From: Amia ocellicauda
Lineage: Eukaryota; Chordata; Actinopteri; Amiiformes; Amiidae
DNA: 64,000 nt
Direction of reading: 5' to 3'
Assembly: GCF_036373705.1 (NCBI RefSeq)
Contig: NC_089856.1
Location: 3,667,501-3,731,500, forward strand
The position numbers and the translations under genes were made by a program. Shown piece by piece: positions 1 through 12,907 of the stretch (position 1 is the first letter of the stretch; each line of letters opens with the position of its first letter). Under the pieces are notes generated by a model. That model was not told where the DNA came from. It saw only the letters and a list, made by a program, of their open reading frames with translations, and did no database searches.

Positions 1-551
1 TATTAAAAAACTTTGATCTAGAAATGTGGGGTTTTTTGAGTTCCTGGATTGTAGTGCTGTCATTTGATTGTCTCATAGGCCTGAAAGAGTACTGTACTGT
101 GTATATACAACTTGTTTTGTGTTATTTTATGTACTATAAATATCACAAATTGTCTTCTTGAAACGGTTCCATGTAGGACAAAAACATCAACGCCAAAAAG
201 TGGGAAAAGAACTGGTACGAGCCAGCTTTCTCCAGATTCACTCTGGAGTGATGTTCAGAGACCCACGTCAAAGGAAATTATATAAACATGTAAAAAATTA
301 TCTTCAGACAGATTTTTTTTCCCTTAAAGAAATATTTATTCTCTCCTGCATTGGTGAAGTTTCATTCATGTAGAGGAATAAAAAAAAGTGGTTGTGGTTT
401 GCAGGGGGCAAAAAAAAGGAACAAAGAAACGAAAAATGTGTTTCAGCGGCACAGGGTCCGGGCAGCGCGGGACGTATTAGCTCGGAGAAAGAAAAAGTCC
501 CAGTTCGACCCGGCTTCCTCCTGCCGCACAAAGGAAAACTTTTGCCCATGT
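1..551. other. Non-coding left edge
   Basis: No gene is recognisable. The first 400 bases are AT-rich and the rest has mixed composition. Small ORFs on both strands have no recognisable domain and no splice context. It may be the upstream flank of the promoter-like patch that follows, or of a minus-strand gene lying to the left of the window. Confidence 0.5.
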
Positions 552-627
552 CCTACTGACCTACAAAACAGCCCGGCGCTGTAAATACTGCCTGCGCAAC
601 ACAGCCTCGCAAAACTAGGTCAGTAGG
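552..627. promoter_or_regulatory. Inverted pair of ROR/REV-ERB-type elements
   Basis: Two 12-bp arms, CCTACTGACCTA at 552-563 and TAGGTCAGTAGG at 616-627, are exact reverse complements. Each contains an AGGTCA nuclear-receptor half-site with an A/T-rich 5' flank. On the plus strand AAACTAGGTCA (612-622) fits the ROR element consensus WAWNTRGGTCA exactly. The minus-strand copy, TTTGTAGGTCA, departs at one position. Paired RORE sites close to a start site are known from clock promoters such as Bmal1. That this is a working promoter is inference. Confidence 0.5.
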
Positions 628-665
628 CCTGCGAGCAAGAGAGGCAGGGAGAACTGGAACATCCT

Positions 666-675
666 CTATAAATAG
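666..675. promoter_or_regulatory. TATA/MEF2-type box CTATAAATAG
   Basis: The decamer matches both a TATA box and the MEF2 consensus YTAWWWWTAR. It lies about 40 bp to the right of the RORE pair, in GA-rich flanks. A plus-strand start would fall near 695-705, where CTCAGTTGG resembles an initiator. The box is nearly symmetric, so direction is not certain. No coding exon was found downstream on the plus strand. Confidence 0.4.
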
Positions 676-699
676 AGAGGGAAGGAGGGAGGAGTTTGC

Positions 700-742
700 T
701 AAAGCGCTCAGTTGGCAGACGAGAGAGGAATTTTACCAGCAC

Positions 743-779
<37 letters not shown>

Positions 780-1250
780 GCCTCAGTTACCAGGAGTCAA
801 GTGCCCAAGTAGCACCCAGATTGTGATGAGCATGAAGAACACTTAACAAGTGCCCCCCCTTTAACAAGCCTCGAAGACTGAGAAAGGACAGGATAAAGGC
901 AAAGGGGTGGAGATCATCGACGTCACGTATTACGCCACTGCCTCATGTTATATCACCCTCCCAGGAGCGACCAAGGGCTTGTGCGAGTCATTAACGTTAT
1001 CCCTCCACCGCAGCGCTGTATTAATGAAAAGTGATTCAACTCCCATCATTTGACATCCTTTCCTTCTTTTCTGGTTGTTATACGAGGAGCTTAGCAGTCA
1101 GATGAAACGAATGATGTTCTCCGCTGGCGAATGGCAGCCGGCGCGTGAGCCGCCCACACAGACGCACGGAGCCGAGCATCCATTCAGACAGCAGCCGCAC
1201 ACACTCGCAGCGCGGAAATGTGAATGGGGTTTAGAGTAGGTTTTGTGTGT
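700..1250 (+). other. Possible transcribed leader of an unidentified transcript
   Basis: This stretch follows the TATA/RORE patch. It contains a GA microsatellite (746-779), a near-consensus CRE (CGACGTCA, about 915-922) and a 45-codon ORF starting with ATG at 1102 that I do not recognise. It could be a non-coding first exon or an lncRNA. Nothing in the sequence proves transcription. Confidence 0.2.
746..779. repeat. (GA)n microsatellite
   Basis: Uninterrupted GA dinucleotide run of about 34 bp just downstream of the candidate TATA box. Confidence 0.95.
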
Positions 1251-3551
1251 GTGTGTTTTCTACACACTCCAGAGGACTGTCTTTAAAACATTTATTGAAG
1301 TGCGTGGGAATGCACTTGCGGTATTAAATAAAGAGGTGCCTCAATAAAATAAATACATACGTGCATACATACATAAACAATCCCTGTATTTGTTCTCTAA
1401 GACTAATCCTTCCTTCTCCATCTGCACAAGTTAATGAGTTCCTTGCTAACAGCCTGCAAATGTCAATCGCTAGCAATCCAACGCAATACTGGCTTAATGT
1501 CAGCTTTTTTTAGCCACTGTAAGCAGAGATCTTTATTAAAGGACAATCTTTCATTAGGAATCTTTAATTAGATTTGAATGAATTTAAGCAAAGTCTGCTG
1601 TCTTAGAAAGCAGACCCACATCTGTCCATCGTGCGAAACACAGCTTCATTCAGAAACAAGGCTGTTGTTTCCTAACTTTTGCCTGTTGTCTTTCTTTCTT
1701 TTCCATTTGCTGGATTCGGGGCTGTAATGGAAGGACCTTCACACTGGTTCAGCTCTGGGGGAGGGGGTTCTTTGTTAGGAAGCAGGGCGCGTCCCCCCCG
1801 TCTATTCGTACTCAAAAGTGCAGCCTAATAACTAGGATCTTGGATCTTAAAAGTGCAATTACATGCTATTAGGAGCCCGTATTGGCAGACTGTGGGTTTG
1901 GGTTTGACTGAGACTGAGGGAGTTCCCTCCGGCGAGCCCAGAGTCTGACTAACCTTCCTAACCCTGTCCAGCTGGAAGGCATTAGTCTGTGCTGGCGTCG
2001 GCGGTCCCCTTGCATAGCGGGGCAGATCGGAACACATGGAAAAGTACGGGTCCAGTCCTGACCCAACCTGGCCGATGCCCACACAGTCAGGCTAATTTAA
2101 GTTTGGGCACCTGAAATGTGACTTACAATTTGGCAGGAACAGGCGTTTCTCATCTCTGTAGTACCTGAAATGGTTTTAAACCTCGCTCTGCCTGTGGCTG
2201 TAGTGTCAGTCCACTGCCCATTGCATTTCCTGTTTTGTGCTCTGTGCCACTCATCTGTAATTTTGTAATTAAGCCTTCAAAATCTCTCTCACTCTCTCTC
2301 AACTCACTCTCTTGGTTGCTATTTTTGCCTGTCAATCCTGTTGCAGAGATGCAGAAAGTCTTCAAAAGATATAGATCTGACTCTTCAACTACAGAAACCT
2401 TTTCTTTTCCTCCCATTCTCAGATTGTGGCGCCTGTGTCGGGGGCATGTTGACACTTGAGATCTTGGGGATATTCATTCCTAGCTGTCTTTCCTAGAAAG
2501 AGAGCAAGATGTAGCCCACCCCCCACACAGTTAAACGGCAACCACAATACTTTTATTTTCATTTTCACCCTGTTTATAGTCAGGGCACCGCTCCTGTGCA
2601 TACCATTCATGACTATCCTTAAGAGACAAACACGGTGCGAGAAACGTCCAGGTGCAACATATTCCCCCGTGGAACACGACCGGAGACTTCTGACGCTGTG
2701 ATCAAAATCAATCAAAATCAAAATCAAAAGCATGGCATGTGCTAGCAACAGAACTAACTCGAGCAAAACAACAACAGAGGGATGGGAGTAGTGAACACTT
2801 GCTGAGTTTAATGACTTTTTACAAATATTGTAAGGTTGTTCACATTGAGGCTGTCCAGAGTGTGAGAGCGTGGATCTGAAGGATCTCCACATTTCAACAC
2901 AAAAACCGTCCCCGCTGTGAACGGGGGCTTAAGCCACCGATTCAGGAACTCGATAATAACATTTAAAACCCATAAAGAGGTTCCTTGACTGGCTGCCTGT
3001 GATTCCTCCGCACCGGGGGCCCGGTCTTTCCTCCTGCTTCCTGGCACTGAACTCGGACTTTGGACTGAGATAATGAAACACTTGACTGAGAGAGGGCTGA
3101 TACTGTAGGGGAAAACTAACTAGCAACCATACTCCCCACCCCCCACCCCAAGTCCCTGAAAAATAAACAAACAAAGAAGATTGTGTATGAGCAGGCATAT
3201 GTAACAAAGCTGTTCTTGTACAGAGGGACCCTGGATCCTAGGCTGGGCTATGAAATCGCCAGGAGCGCGGGAAACGGGAAACTTCACGTGTGTAAAAAGA
3301 CAGCTTTTCTGCAGATATTTTTCTGTTTGTACTTTTTGCTTTCGAATCCTTTAATACTTTTAAGTTCATGCTCAGATTCAGGGGCTGTTCGAGCTTGTTT
3401 GATTTGTTTACAGAAACGAGTGCGCTGATGGCAGAACCGAAGGCCCCCGACTCGAAATGCATCACAAGTCAGGCGTGTGTAGGACGGCTTTTAATAAGTT
3501 GCTTTTGCTCATGGGGATCAATTATGTCAAGCGCTCACTCGGAATTAGGCA

Positions 3552-3559
3552 TTACGTAA
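3552..3559. promoter_or_regulatory. NFIL3/PAR-bZIP octamer TTACGTAA
   Basis: The site reads ATTACGTAAC, a full match to the E4BP4/NFIL3 consensus RTTAYGTAAY. It is isolated, so function is unknown. Confidence 0.3.
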
Positions 3560-4065
3560 CATCCAGTGCGATACGTGACTCTCATTAGCTCTTACACACT
3601 CTACTCTGGCTTTTGATATTGTTAGCACGGCTAAAAATAAAAAGCAAGGCTCTCCACAATATGTAAACATGCCAGAAATGCTGAGACTGGAGCCAAGGAT
3701 TGTGTGAAGGTCTCTGCATATTTCTGCTGAAGTGGAAGAGTTTAAAATTGGCTTCAATGGGGGGAATAAAGGTGGGTTAGAGAGAGAGTGAGTGCTGAAG
3801 GGTAATTTATGTCCAGCAAGGACCCCCTCTTTCTTATCGGGTAAGAAAATCGTGGCGTTCTGATACTCCGGCAGACAGATCCCGAGAATGGGACCGTGCT
3901 GGGAGAGAGGACAAAGGAGAGGAGGAAGAGAGCTGGAGAAGGGATGAAAGAGAGGGTAGAGAAAAATAAAAAAACAGACAAAGGAGGAGGGCAAGATTGC
4001 ATCATCTGATTTTCCAAAGCCCTTTGATATCTATTTTTCTCTCATTCCTCTCTTTCCCCCTTGTC

Positions 4066-4073
4066 TTATGTAA
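4066..4073. promoter_or_regulatory. NFIL3/PAR-bZIP octamer TTATGTAA
   Basis: The site reads CTTATGTAAC, with an exact octamer core. It lies about 510 bp from the similar site at 3552. Binding is inferred from the motif only. Confidence 0.3.
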
Positions 4074-5510
4074 CCAAGCCTCTGGGGCCGTTATGAATAT
4101 GCTAAAGTGCCCCCCCCGCCCGTAAATAAAGACTGCGAGGAACAAAGCAAAGCGCAGCCTTCACGAGCAGCCGAAGCAGCGTATTGGTTCTCTGCGGTCT
4201 GTTTGTTACAGCAGCCAGGATTCGGCTGAGGTGGCTGTTCCTATTTTAATTGAACAGCAAAGCATTCCTCTGATCCTCTCTCTCTCTCTCTTCCCCTCCC
4301 CTCCCTCTCTCCCTCCGCTGCCTGTATGACTAATCTGACCTACATTCACAGTCCTGGCAAGTGAACTGTGCTAATAGAACCAACTGGCAAGACCGCTTCT
4401 TCAAACGCTGAACAGACCGTGGATTTCCATTAATTGCATCACTTATTTTCTCTGACTCTCTTTAATTATTATGTTTTTGTAATAATTATTATTATGCAAC
4501 TCCATCAACCCCCCCTTCTCCCTCCCACAAATGCTGTTGGGAGACCTTATCCATCTGCAAAAGCTTTATAACAGAACGTCTTGGAATGAAACCATGTTCT
4601 TACCCTTCCCTGCCTGTCAGAGCACTGCAAGTACAGAAATGCCACAAGACTATTTTTCTTTTTCCTTTTTAACTTCGGCCGATTCTGACACATACTGAAA
4701 CTTGGTCTTTCATCACAGCTCCACCCTGATGATGACAATTCTAAGAACTGGATTTCCAAAAAATTACATCATGCACAAATTTAGACCATCTATATAGATA
4801 TAGATATATTTGTGTGTGTGTTTTTATGTGCATGACCTTTTGAAAAGCCAACTGTTGAGTCCAGTCTCTTGCTGCTGGTCATACAAGGAAATCTAAGGAA
4901 GTCTGTACTTTGCCCCACTTTCTATTTATTCCATTTGGTCTCAAAACATGGTTCTCTTCAAATAGAAATCACTTCACACTTGAGTTGAGTACAAGTTTAA
5001 CTTTACCAGCTGCTCTTACTCAAACTAGCCCTAAACAGAATAATGCACTATATTTGACATTCATTATACTTATTGGGAATAAAATAAAGTGTCAACTCTA
5101 AATCACACAATTTCAAAAGCACAAAGTCGCTATTTTAATATTAGAGCTGGTGGCTCCTATATATATCCTGTTCATTAAAGTGGTACAGCATCCGTAGTGC
5201 CAACTGCACGGTTGAAGAGCCAGCCTGCGTCATCGAGGGCTACGTGCGTGCGGTAACGTGCTATTTCAGACGCACAGCGGGATGTAGGTCAGCCCGTGCC
5301 TGCGGGATACGCCGAGCCCAGTGCGCCGGCATGAGCGCAAGCGCTTTGAGATACAGCACAAGTGCGCTCACTGGGCCTGAATAACGTAGGCAAGTCTTAA
5401 TTGGACAAGGTTGTACGCGGTTGATTTCGCCTGGAAATTGAGATTATGATTGTTATTATTAGCTGTAGCTATGACTGTTTTTAAATTCAAAAATAATTAT
5501 AGATTTGAAT

Positions 5511-5670
5511 TTCCAGGTCTCTCTTAATTACCAATCATTGGATAGCTTGAACACAGGGACATGTTGCCTAATTAAGACGCACAATTGGTTCAATTAAGCA
5601 GTTAACGATCTGGATAGAACAAAAACCCGTAGACCCTGCGGCTCTCCAGGACCAGGTTAGCCACTAATAC
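5511..5670 (+). repeat. Degraded interspersed repeat (copy also at 47365-47580)
   Basis: The segment has TAATTAAG-type spacers, a GGTTCAATTAAG motif, then a GAACAAAAAC stretch and CTGCGGCTCTCCAGGACCAGG-like wording. The reverse complement of 47365-47580 has the same order of words (TTCAATTAAG, GGAACAAGAAGC, GGCCCCGGGAAC). This suggests two diverged copies in opposite orientation of one dispersed fish repeat. I cannot assign a family name. Confidence 0.45.
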
Positions 5671-8600
5671 AATAGCATGTTCACTGAAATGAGAAATGGG
5701 AAGTCATTCGTGTATATGTGGGGCAGCTGTCATCAACTCGCACGGCAGGGAGTTATTTTTATTGTGGTTGATTTTGCTGCTGTCTTTTTTTTTATGCGTT
5801 AATCCCCTTAAGCTCTTTGTAAAGCAATGGTCAGGTCCGGTGGACTTTATAATACATTGCGTACATCGTTTTATAACATCAAAAAGAGGGGTTATGTCAT
5901 TTCATGTCATTGGTAATGTATCGGTGCTGATAGATATCGCGGTTTCCGCACGGCTGCAGCTGTGAGTCCGGCTCGCTGCGCTGCGTGAAAGCCGTGGCCG
6001 CGTTTTCCCAAAACTAAAAAACAAACGCAATACCTTAGGCACCATTCACTGGCACGAAGGAAACGGCTTGTTGTGCGAAGTTGTTCAGCAAAATTCACAG
6101 CATTTTCCACGCCAGTAATTCCACATGCAAGAGTGTTATTATACAGGTATAATGTATCGTGTCCAGCAGCCAGTGTGCGGGCAGTGGCTGTTCGTAGCTG
6201 ATTCACGCGTGTTTATCGTGGAGTTGTAGTTATTGCATTACTCACGGGACCGAGTGAAACGGGCTTTATTTCTTGTCGGCCGGTTGCAACACGGCCACTT
6301 GCGATCATATCTGTGTTAATTTGGCGCACAGACCAGGCATTTTCCCGAAGTTTGCATAAAGTTACATCACCGTTGTGTAAGTGTAACCCGAGTAATTTCA
6401 GTCCATTTACTGTAAGCCTGGCGCAGAGTTCACATTGCACTGACTGTCTTACCTAATTGCGACCTTCTGGATTTCAGAGGTATAACACGCTGGTATAGAA
6501 GGGGGAGGGGAGGCTGCTCTACATTTCACCCTGGTCTTGATGCAAATGAACCCCCGTGCCTGTCAAATATAATGCACAGGACCGTTTGCACAATGTCTGC
6601 CTTTGGCGTCCAGGTACCTTACTGTAGCGCATGCATTGCAATGCACAGGGGTAGAAGTTACACTGACAGTTACTTATGAACTAGCTTTGGCTTTATGGCG
6701 TGCAAAGTCGAGCACTTCAAACGGGTGCCCCCGCAATGCCATTACCGTGCGATAACTGGATTGCGTTTCCTATGAGTTCAGAGAGAAGCGCGGTGCAGAT
6801 CTACACACAAAGCCAAGTGCCGGAGCAGGACACCCTGCCGCTGCTCCGTGACGTGCCGGTGGACGGGCCGGGTCGGACTGGACATGCGCCTCTCAATCCC
6901 GGGAAGCTTGTTCATTAATAACGACTCGACCTTGAATACACGCTGCGGTCTTTTTTTTCTTTACACAGTTACGGTGTTTGTTTTTATATTGCCTCATGTG
7001 TAACAATGTTTTAGGATGCATTTCTTTTACGACATAAGGTTGTGTGTATTAATGCACACATCGGAGGTATTTTGATCAAATGCCCAAGTGCTATATATTC
7101 ACCCGTTTCCAAAATGTAATAATTTGCCATTTTCACATCCTCGTGCTTTTAGCAGTTGCAACGAGGTCTCCCCAGAGCAGAAGTAAGCACACGCCCGTTT
7201 GACCCCCCATTTGACACAAAACCCACCCGACACACGGGCAGCAGAAGGGCACGGTTATGGTCACGTCTGGAGCGCGCTTTTCCATATGGAAATACTCCCA
7301 ATATGGAGCTGCATCGGACCTTCACATTGACTCCCCAGGAATTCCACCCCCTCCCCCTCTGCCTCGCACCGGGCACATGAAGGAGAGAGAGAGAGAGAGA
7401 GGGGGGGGGGGGGTCTGACATTGACTGGCAGAATGTGCTGAGACCCCCGCCCGTGTCTCCGGCGACCGCACGTCCAAAATACATCACTACAAATAACACA
7501 AATGTGCGAGAAAAGAAAATCCGAAATTTAAAACGTAACCGCAACACAGATAGACCAGTTCAGCACAAAAGGGAAAAACCTCCATTTACTATCAAATCCA
7601 AATGTATTGCAAGTGTCTTAACATCAAAACACGCAGCGCAGGATCCCACAGACAAAGGCATGCGACGTACCTGACCCGCAAAGAAAGAGAATAAAATCCA
7701 CAGTGATGCGCACCACGCTGTTCCAGGGCAAACCCTCTTGTCTTTTTTTTTTTCTTCCTTTCTTTCTCTCTCTCTCTCTCTCTGTCTTTGAGTTACACGC
7801 TGGAGTGCAGGTCCGTCTAGTCTCACTGCCCGTGTGGGTTCCGCGTCTCTCTTATTTTGCTTTGGATCCTCATGTTATGTTGGTGACTTGCTCCAATTTC
7901 TCTCTCTCTTTCTGTCTCCAAATGTATGTTAGTAGGTCAGTCATTGCATAACAGCGCTCTTTGGGTGCCTAGTCACGTTTCGTTTCTCTCTCTAGCCCCC
8001 CCCCCCTCCGTGGCTCTTCCAGTGGCAGAGATGTGTGGAGCAGAGAGAGAGGAGGGACCGGGCGCCGCGCCAGGCTCGGCTGAGATGTAGGGCACAGATA
8101 CGCATAATACGGTTACTAAACAGGGAAGAGTGAGAGAGAGGGAAAAAACACGAGAGGCTGGAAAAATAGAACCGCCAGGGAGACATTTTTAGAAACAAAG
8201 CCCGCAGTTGGAGATAAAAAAAGCACCGGAGCTGAGACGCGGGATTGTGCGCGGTGGAGAGCATGCGTTACGCAGCGGCGCTTTTCACACGCATCTCCCC
8301 CCCGCAGTCGCATTGACATTGAAGGTGACCCTAATGTCTCTGCCCTTTGTTGTATTATTATGATCACCAGCCAGCACTGTAGCACAACACACACACACAC
8401 TATATATAATTCAGCACAGATTACATTAGTTGGGCATGGGGGGCGGAGGGGAACAAGAGCACACAAACAAACCGCAAAACGACAGAGAAAGAAGATGCAT
8501 TTTTCTGAGGAACTGTTACCAAGCGCTTCTGGTGTACTGAAGAAATAGCCTTTCTGAATTAAGTGGTGCAACAGTGTGGCTTCCCGGTTGACCTTCGCCC

Positions 8601-10057
8601 CGGGTGGCAGGCGGTTTGCCCTCTGTTGCAATCGATCCAGAGCACACAGCTACCAGTACAGCTGCACTTTAATAAGCAAAATCATATTTTTTAACTAGAC
8701 TTTGAGAGTTTAATGGTTGCAATGTATTGGAATTATTTATAGTATATATTTTGAGAGAACTCAAGCCAGAAATCTGTTTAAAAAATCTACATATTACTAC
8801 ATACTTTGTGGTACACTTTTGTAATACATCAGCATTAGCACAACTTGGAAGATGTATTCTACTATGTGCCTGTTAAAGATGTTACTAATTCACAGAACCC
8901 CAGGTTATGGATGTTTTTATGATCTGAAGCCGACAACACTTTTGGATTTAAATCGTGGATGTTTTCTCAGTCTGACATTGTCCTGAGAAGGTGGGGTGGT
9001 ATTTCCCAGTGTTGATGCTCAAGGGAGGGAGGGCTGGAGCACGGCGAGAGTCAAGCCAGTCCATCAGATAAAGGAGATCCAGTCTGGCGGCCAGATCGCT
9101 GTTCAGTTTCTGTCTAGGTTCCCCCGGAGAACAGATAAATAGTCAGTTTTGTCAGCCTCCTGTTTGTTCCAGTTCTGACTGTATCCTTATTCACCGAGCT
9201 GCTGATTGTAAACAGATTTCACTCCTCGATTACTGAGCAGGTGCTCCAACATTAGTTTTCATTTTTTTTTCTTGTGGTGTAAATATCCAATAGTTGAGAT
9301 CAAGCTACCAGCCACTGCTGTTTCAGTGCCTGCTCTCTTTTGTGCTGAGTGTTTTATCACACGATTCTCTCTCGGTGAAGGCTGCTCTGTCTACCGTGGC
9401 AGGGTTCAGCGAGGGCATTTGGGCAAATTAAAACTAAACCCGGGGGTTGTACCGGCACCCCCGATCCCAAGTGAGAGGCGGGAAGTTCGTTAGTGACCCC
9501 TCCTGACTGGGGCCGGTCCTTCAGAGGTGGAAATGAAGACTACGAAAAATGAATACGGGGTGTGTGACAGATGACGTGCTGTGGGGCATCTGTGTCTTTT
9601 CCCGAGGTTATGTGACATCCCCCAGACGGTGTGCGTCAGAGAATGGGACGGCTAGTTTCATCGCATCCGATCACAAGACGACGGGGAGCGAGCGGCCGAC
9701 TCCGTGGCGGGTTCATCTTGGCTGCGGGACGAGATCATTTGTATCGAGCGTTTTACTAATTGGGCCGAATCAAACCGATTTCATTGGGCTGACGTGCATT
9801 GCAGTGCAGTGATTGCACGATCAGGCAGATTGGGACATGAGCCGGTGAAGTAAAGGTCATGGCCGAGTCAGAGCATCTCCCCTCTTCTTAGAAAAACAGG
9901 TTCCTGGGAGGACGTGATCAGAGGTGATGGCAAGGATAAATATTGGAATGGCACGTGTGTGACCGGAGAACAAAAACAAACTGCTTGTGTGAGGATCCGA
10001 CCTGGGCTTAATGCCACATAAATAGATTCATAGATTAGATTAATTTCCTGAAGGCCT

Positions 10058-10110
<53 letters not shown>

Positions 10111-12834
10111 ATGAGGCTTATGATTGGGCTCCGGGTTGTGTGTTCGTCAGAAAGGTGGTTTATCAGATTAAGGTTGAGGAGTCGCAGTGGTGTCGGCCCA
10201 CTACCTGCCCTCGGTTTCCGGCCGTTCCTCTCCACAGTCTCGCTGGTGTTTTCTGAGCTCCTCTGATGTGGTTTCTCTTCCGCGTGACTCTGTGGGCTCA
10301 GCGGCCGCTTCAGCGAGAAATGAAATAAAAAGAAGAAGGCTTGTTTAAAAGCTTCCTTAAAAACTGCTTCCTCAGGGCAGGAAGTCATTGGCAGCAAATG
10401 CAGTGATGTATCATTATTATTGAGTTATTTTTTATATATATATCGATACATGTGGAAAACCTTCATCCAGCAGAGGATCAGTAAAGGAGGATGATGAGAT
10501 AGATAGATATATTTACTTCACAGCCTGTAAGTAAAACCACAGTGCACACCAGCCGTGCCTAAATCAGACCTCCGTTCCGAGCAATACCCCCCACCTCATC
10601 CCTCTCTCTCTCTCTCAGTAGTAACAGGTCTTGGCTTTGAAGAAAAGGAGAGAGAGGGAAGTGAGAGCAGAGCCCCCACCCCCCCAGTCTTTGTTCGGAG
10701 GCTGTCAGAGCCGCACGGAGCAGAAACCTTGCCCTTGAACTTCAGTCCACCCCCTCCCCCACTACACCCCCCATCCCCCCCCGTCTCTCGGAGCTGCGTC
10801 TGCAAGGGTTCCCATGGCAACTGGCGAGGCGCCTGCCTAGCAACAGGCTTTCTCCTATAGAGAGAGAGAGAGAGGGGACGAGAGAGAGAGGGGGAGAGAG
10901 AGAGAGAGAGACAGACAAAGGGCAGGCTTTATTTACATTGCAAATCAACACGGCTCAGAACGCGCCCGCCTCTCTCTCCAGCACAGAAATGACAATTTCC
11001 AACACCCTGCCTGGAGAGACGAAGCTATAAATATGCCCATTGTAGTTGCCTATATGTCGGTTTCTTGGCAGCGACGCTCCTGTGATGAATATTGTTGTGG
11101 AGGATGAGCTGTTGGAATGTGTTGTTATCCCCCCCACTCCCCTTTTTCTTTTTTATTTACGAATGAGATTTCAGTTTTGAATGAGAATCGTTTTTTTTTT
11201 TTCCCCCTGTGTGGGCCCAGTAGGGGGCAGCATACACACTCGCTCAGACGTGCACCGTTTTCGGGGGAAATTGATGTTCGGGGCACAGATCGCAGAAAAC
11301 GGCACCCGTGCAGAAACGCTCACTCCACCAGACGGACGACAGAGCCGTCCAGGAAGAGCGCCGGGGGGCGACTGAGGGCTTGGGGGGTCTTCTGTTTTAA
11401 TCACCGTGCTGATTTCAATCCTCCGCGTTGCTCGTCCAGATCCACAGCCTTGCAACTGCAGAGGGTCAATTACAACCGATTAATTAGGCCGAAGATGATG
11501 ATTAAAGGGAACGTTACTCTTTCTAATTTCCTACTTCCACCGGCGCGATACATTTTGAGCACCAGCGTGTAACGGTTCTATCCCTCAGTAGATGATGAAA
11601 ATGAACGACCGCTAGCGAAGAGACGACTGTTTCTACTAATTTATGCCCCAGTTTTTTACAAGAAAATTACGCTTTTGTTATGAATGTTTCTCCGGGATCT
11701 TTAGCATTAATATTTGTCAGTTATGAATCTATTGAGAGCAGGAGACAGTGTGTGCTTCCCTATGCACTAGAAACCCCTAATAGTCCGTGGTGACAGTGCT
11801 GCGGCCGACACTGTGCTCTTACTCAAACCCACACGAGTAGACGACACCCTACCTGTCCAATCACCAGTCAAAGCTGCGCGCCAGTCAGCCTGATCTTCGA
11901 GGAATCGTGAGCTCTGGCTCCCTCTAGTGATGAGTGATTTGTCACTCCTCTAGTCTGCACCCTCTCCTGAAGCTGGCGCAGTGGTGCTGTATCCCTCGTT
12001 ACGGCACGTCTTCATTAAAACAGCAGCCCCCTGTTTCCCAGAGATTCATTCAAGCCAGATTTGCAGAGAAGAGGAGTGTTAAGGAATCCACTAATGGGCT
12101 GTTAGTGAACCACTGTCCCCCCAGACACGGGCACAGAGACGGGGCGCTCGACCCTCCTCTCGGTAATCTGATTGATTGATTTTTGATTTTTATTCATGTA
12201 TCTGCCTCCATCTTCACTCTCCAGGTGGACGGCTGTCGTGTCTCACCCTGCCCCCCCTTCACCTCCCCACTCCTCCTTCCCCTCTCTCCGCTCTCGGGAT
12301 TGACGCAGGGAAAAGGCACGGTCTTAAATGTCAGCGTCTAAGTGCGGTCAATAATTCACTGCCTTAAAATAGCCGGCGCTGGGTGACGCCAGGAGCCTGC
12401 GTCTGTTTCTCTGAGTCACTCAGTCAGAGGGGCCGCCGGGCGCACGCTCAAGGGGGTCGGTAAGTGCCCGGGTGTTTTCGGAGGAATGTGTGTGCTCCGG
12501 GCCGTCGAGCACGAGTCGCGTGTCCTGCTCCTGAATCCCGATTGAGTGTGTAATTAGGCAGCAGTCGTAATGATGATAAGCCGCCCGCGACTATTTGACT
12601 GTTCTGCCAGCGCTGCGGAGCTCCGAATCGGCAGCTCTCTTCCAGCATTTTTATAAAGTTGTCATATCATTTACTGGGATCAAGTGCAACGGCCTGTTTT
12701 CTGGGATTCTGTTCCTGTAACCCCACCACGAAAGGACGAAACTGCTGCTGGGATCAGTCTGTGCACCTCCATCCCATTTCCCAGATGTTTCCCGGAAGGT
12801 TTGCGAGATCTCGATGGTGTCATGCTGCCGGGTC
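5671..12834. other. Intergenic stretch with microsatellites, no recognisable gene
   Basis: No coding exon could be supported on either strand. The stretch contains GA and G runs at 7383-7412, T/CT runs at 7741-7785, a CT/GA region around 10590-10915, and a large GA array at 10062-10107. A CTATAAATAT motif at about 11026 sits in non-repetitive sequence. Some segments (6000-6450, 10930-11110) look complex enough to be conserved non-coding DNA, but that needs alignment. Confidence 0.5.
10062..10107. repeat. (GA)n microsatellite
   Basis: Uninterrupted 46-bp GA dinucleotide array. Apparent ORFs through it that repeat Arg-Glu or Ser-Leu are artefacts of the array. Confidence 0.97.
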
Positions 12835-12907
12835 GCCCTCTCGGGCCCCGCAACTGTGACAATCCACCCTCCGGCTGGATTGACACAGTTGCGGAGCCCG
12901 AGAGGGC
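12835..12907. other. Near-perfect 32-bp stem hairpin
   Basis: The left arm 12835-12866 and right arm 12876-12907 are reverse complements over 32 bp with two mismatches. The loop is nine bases, CCCTCCGGC. The arms share GCCCTCTCGGGC, then CCGCAACTGTG, then CAATCCA. The stem ends sharply on the outer side. No TA duplication or known element ends were seen. The size fits a small-RNA-precursor-like foldback, a cruciform, or a recent inverted duplication. It lies about 550 bp beyond the presumed end of the nfil3-like 3' UTR. Confidence 0.6.

Larger units (their letters stand above)
1251..5510. other. Intergenic stretch without recognisable genes
   Basis: No exon, RNA gene or clear transposon was identified. 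It holds short ATCAAA-type repeats near 2701-2730, CT-rich runs around 4277-4318 and AT-rich islands near 4430-4500. ORFs here are short and lack codon structure or splice context. Two exact bZIP octamers (3552 and 4066) are listed separately. Confidence 0.6.

Noticed and set aside
10035..10397. 120-codon minus-strand ORF with a Ser-Leu run
   Set aside because: Produced by the 46-bp GA microsatellite; no similarity outside it.
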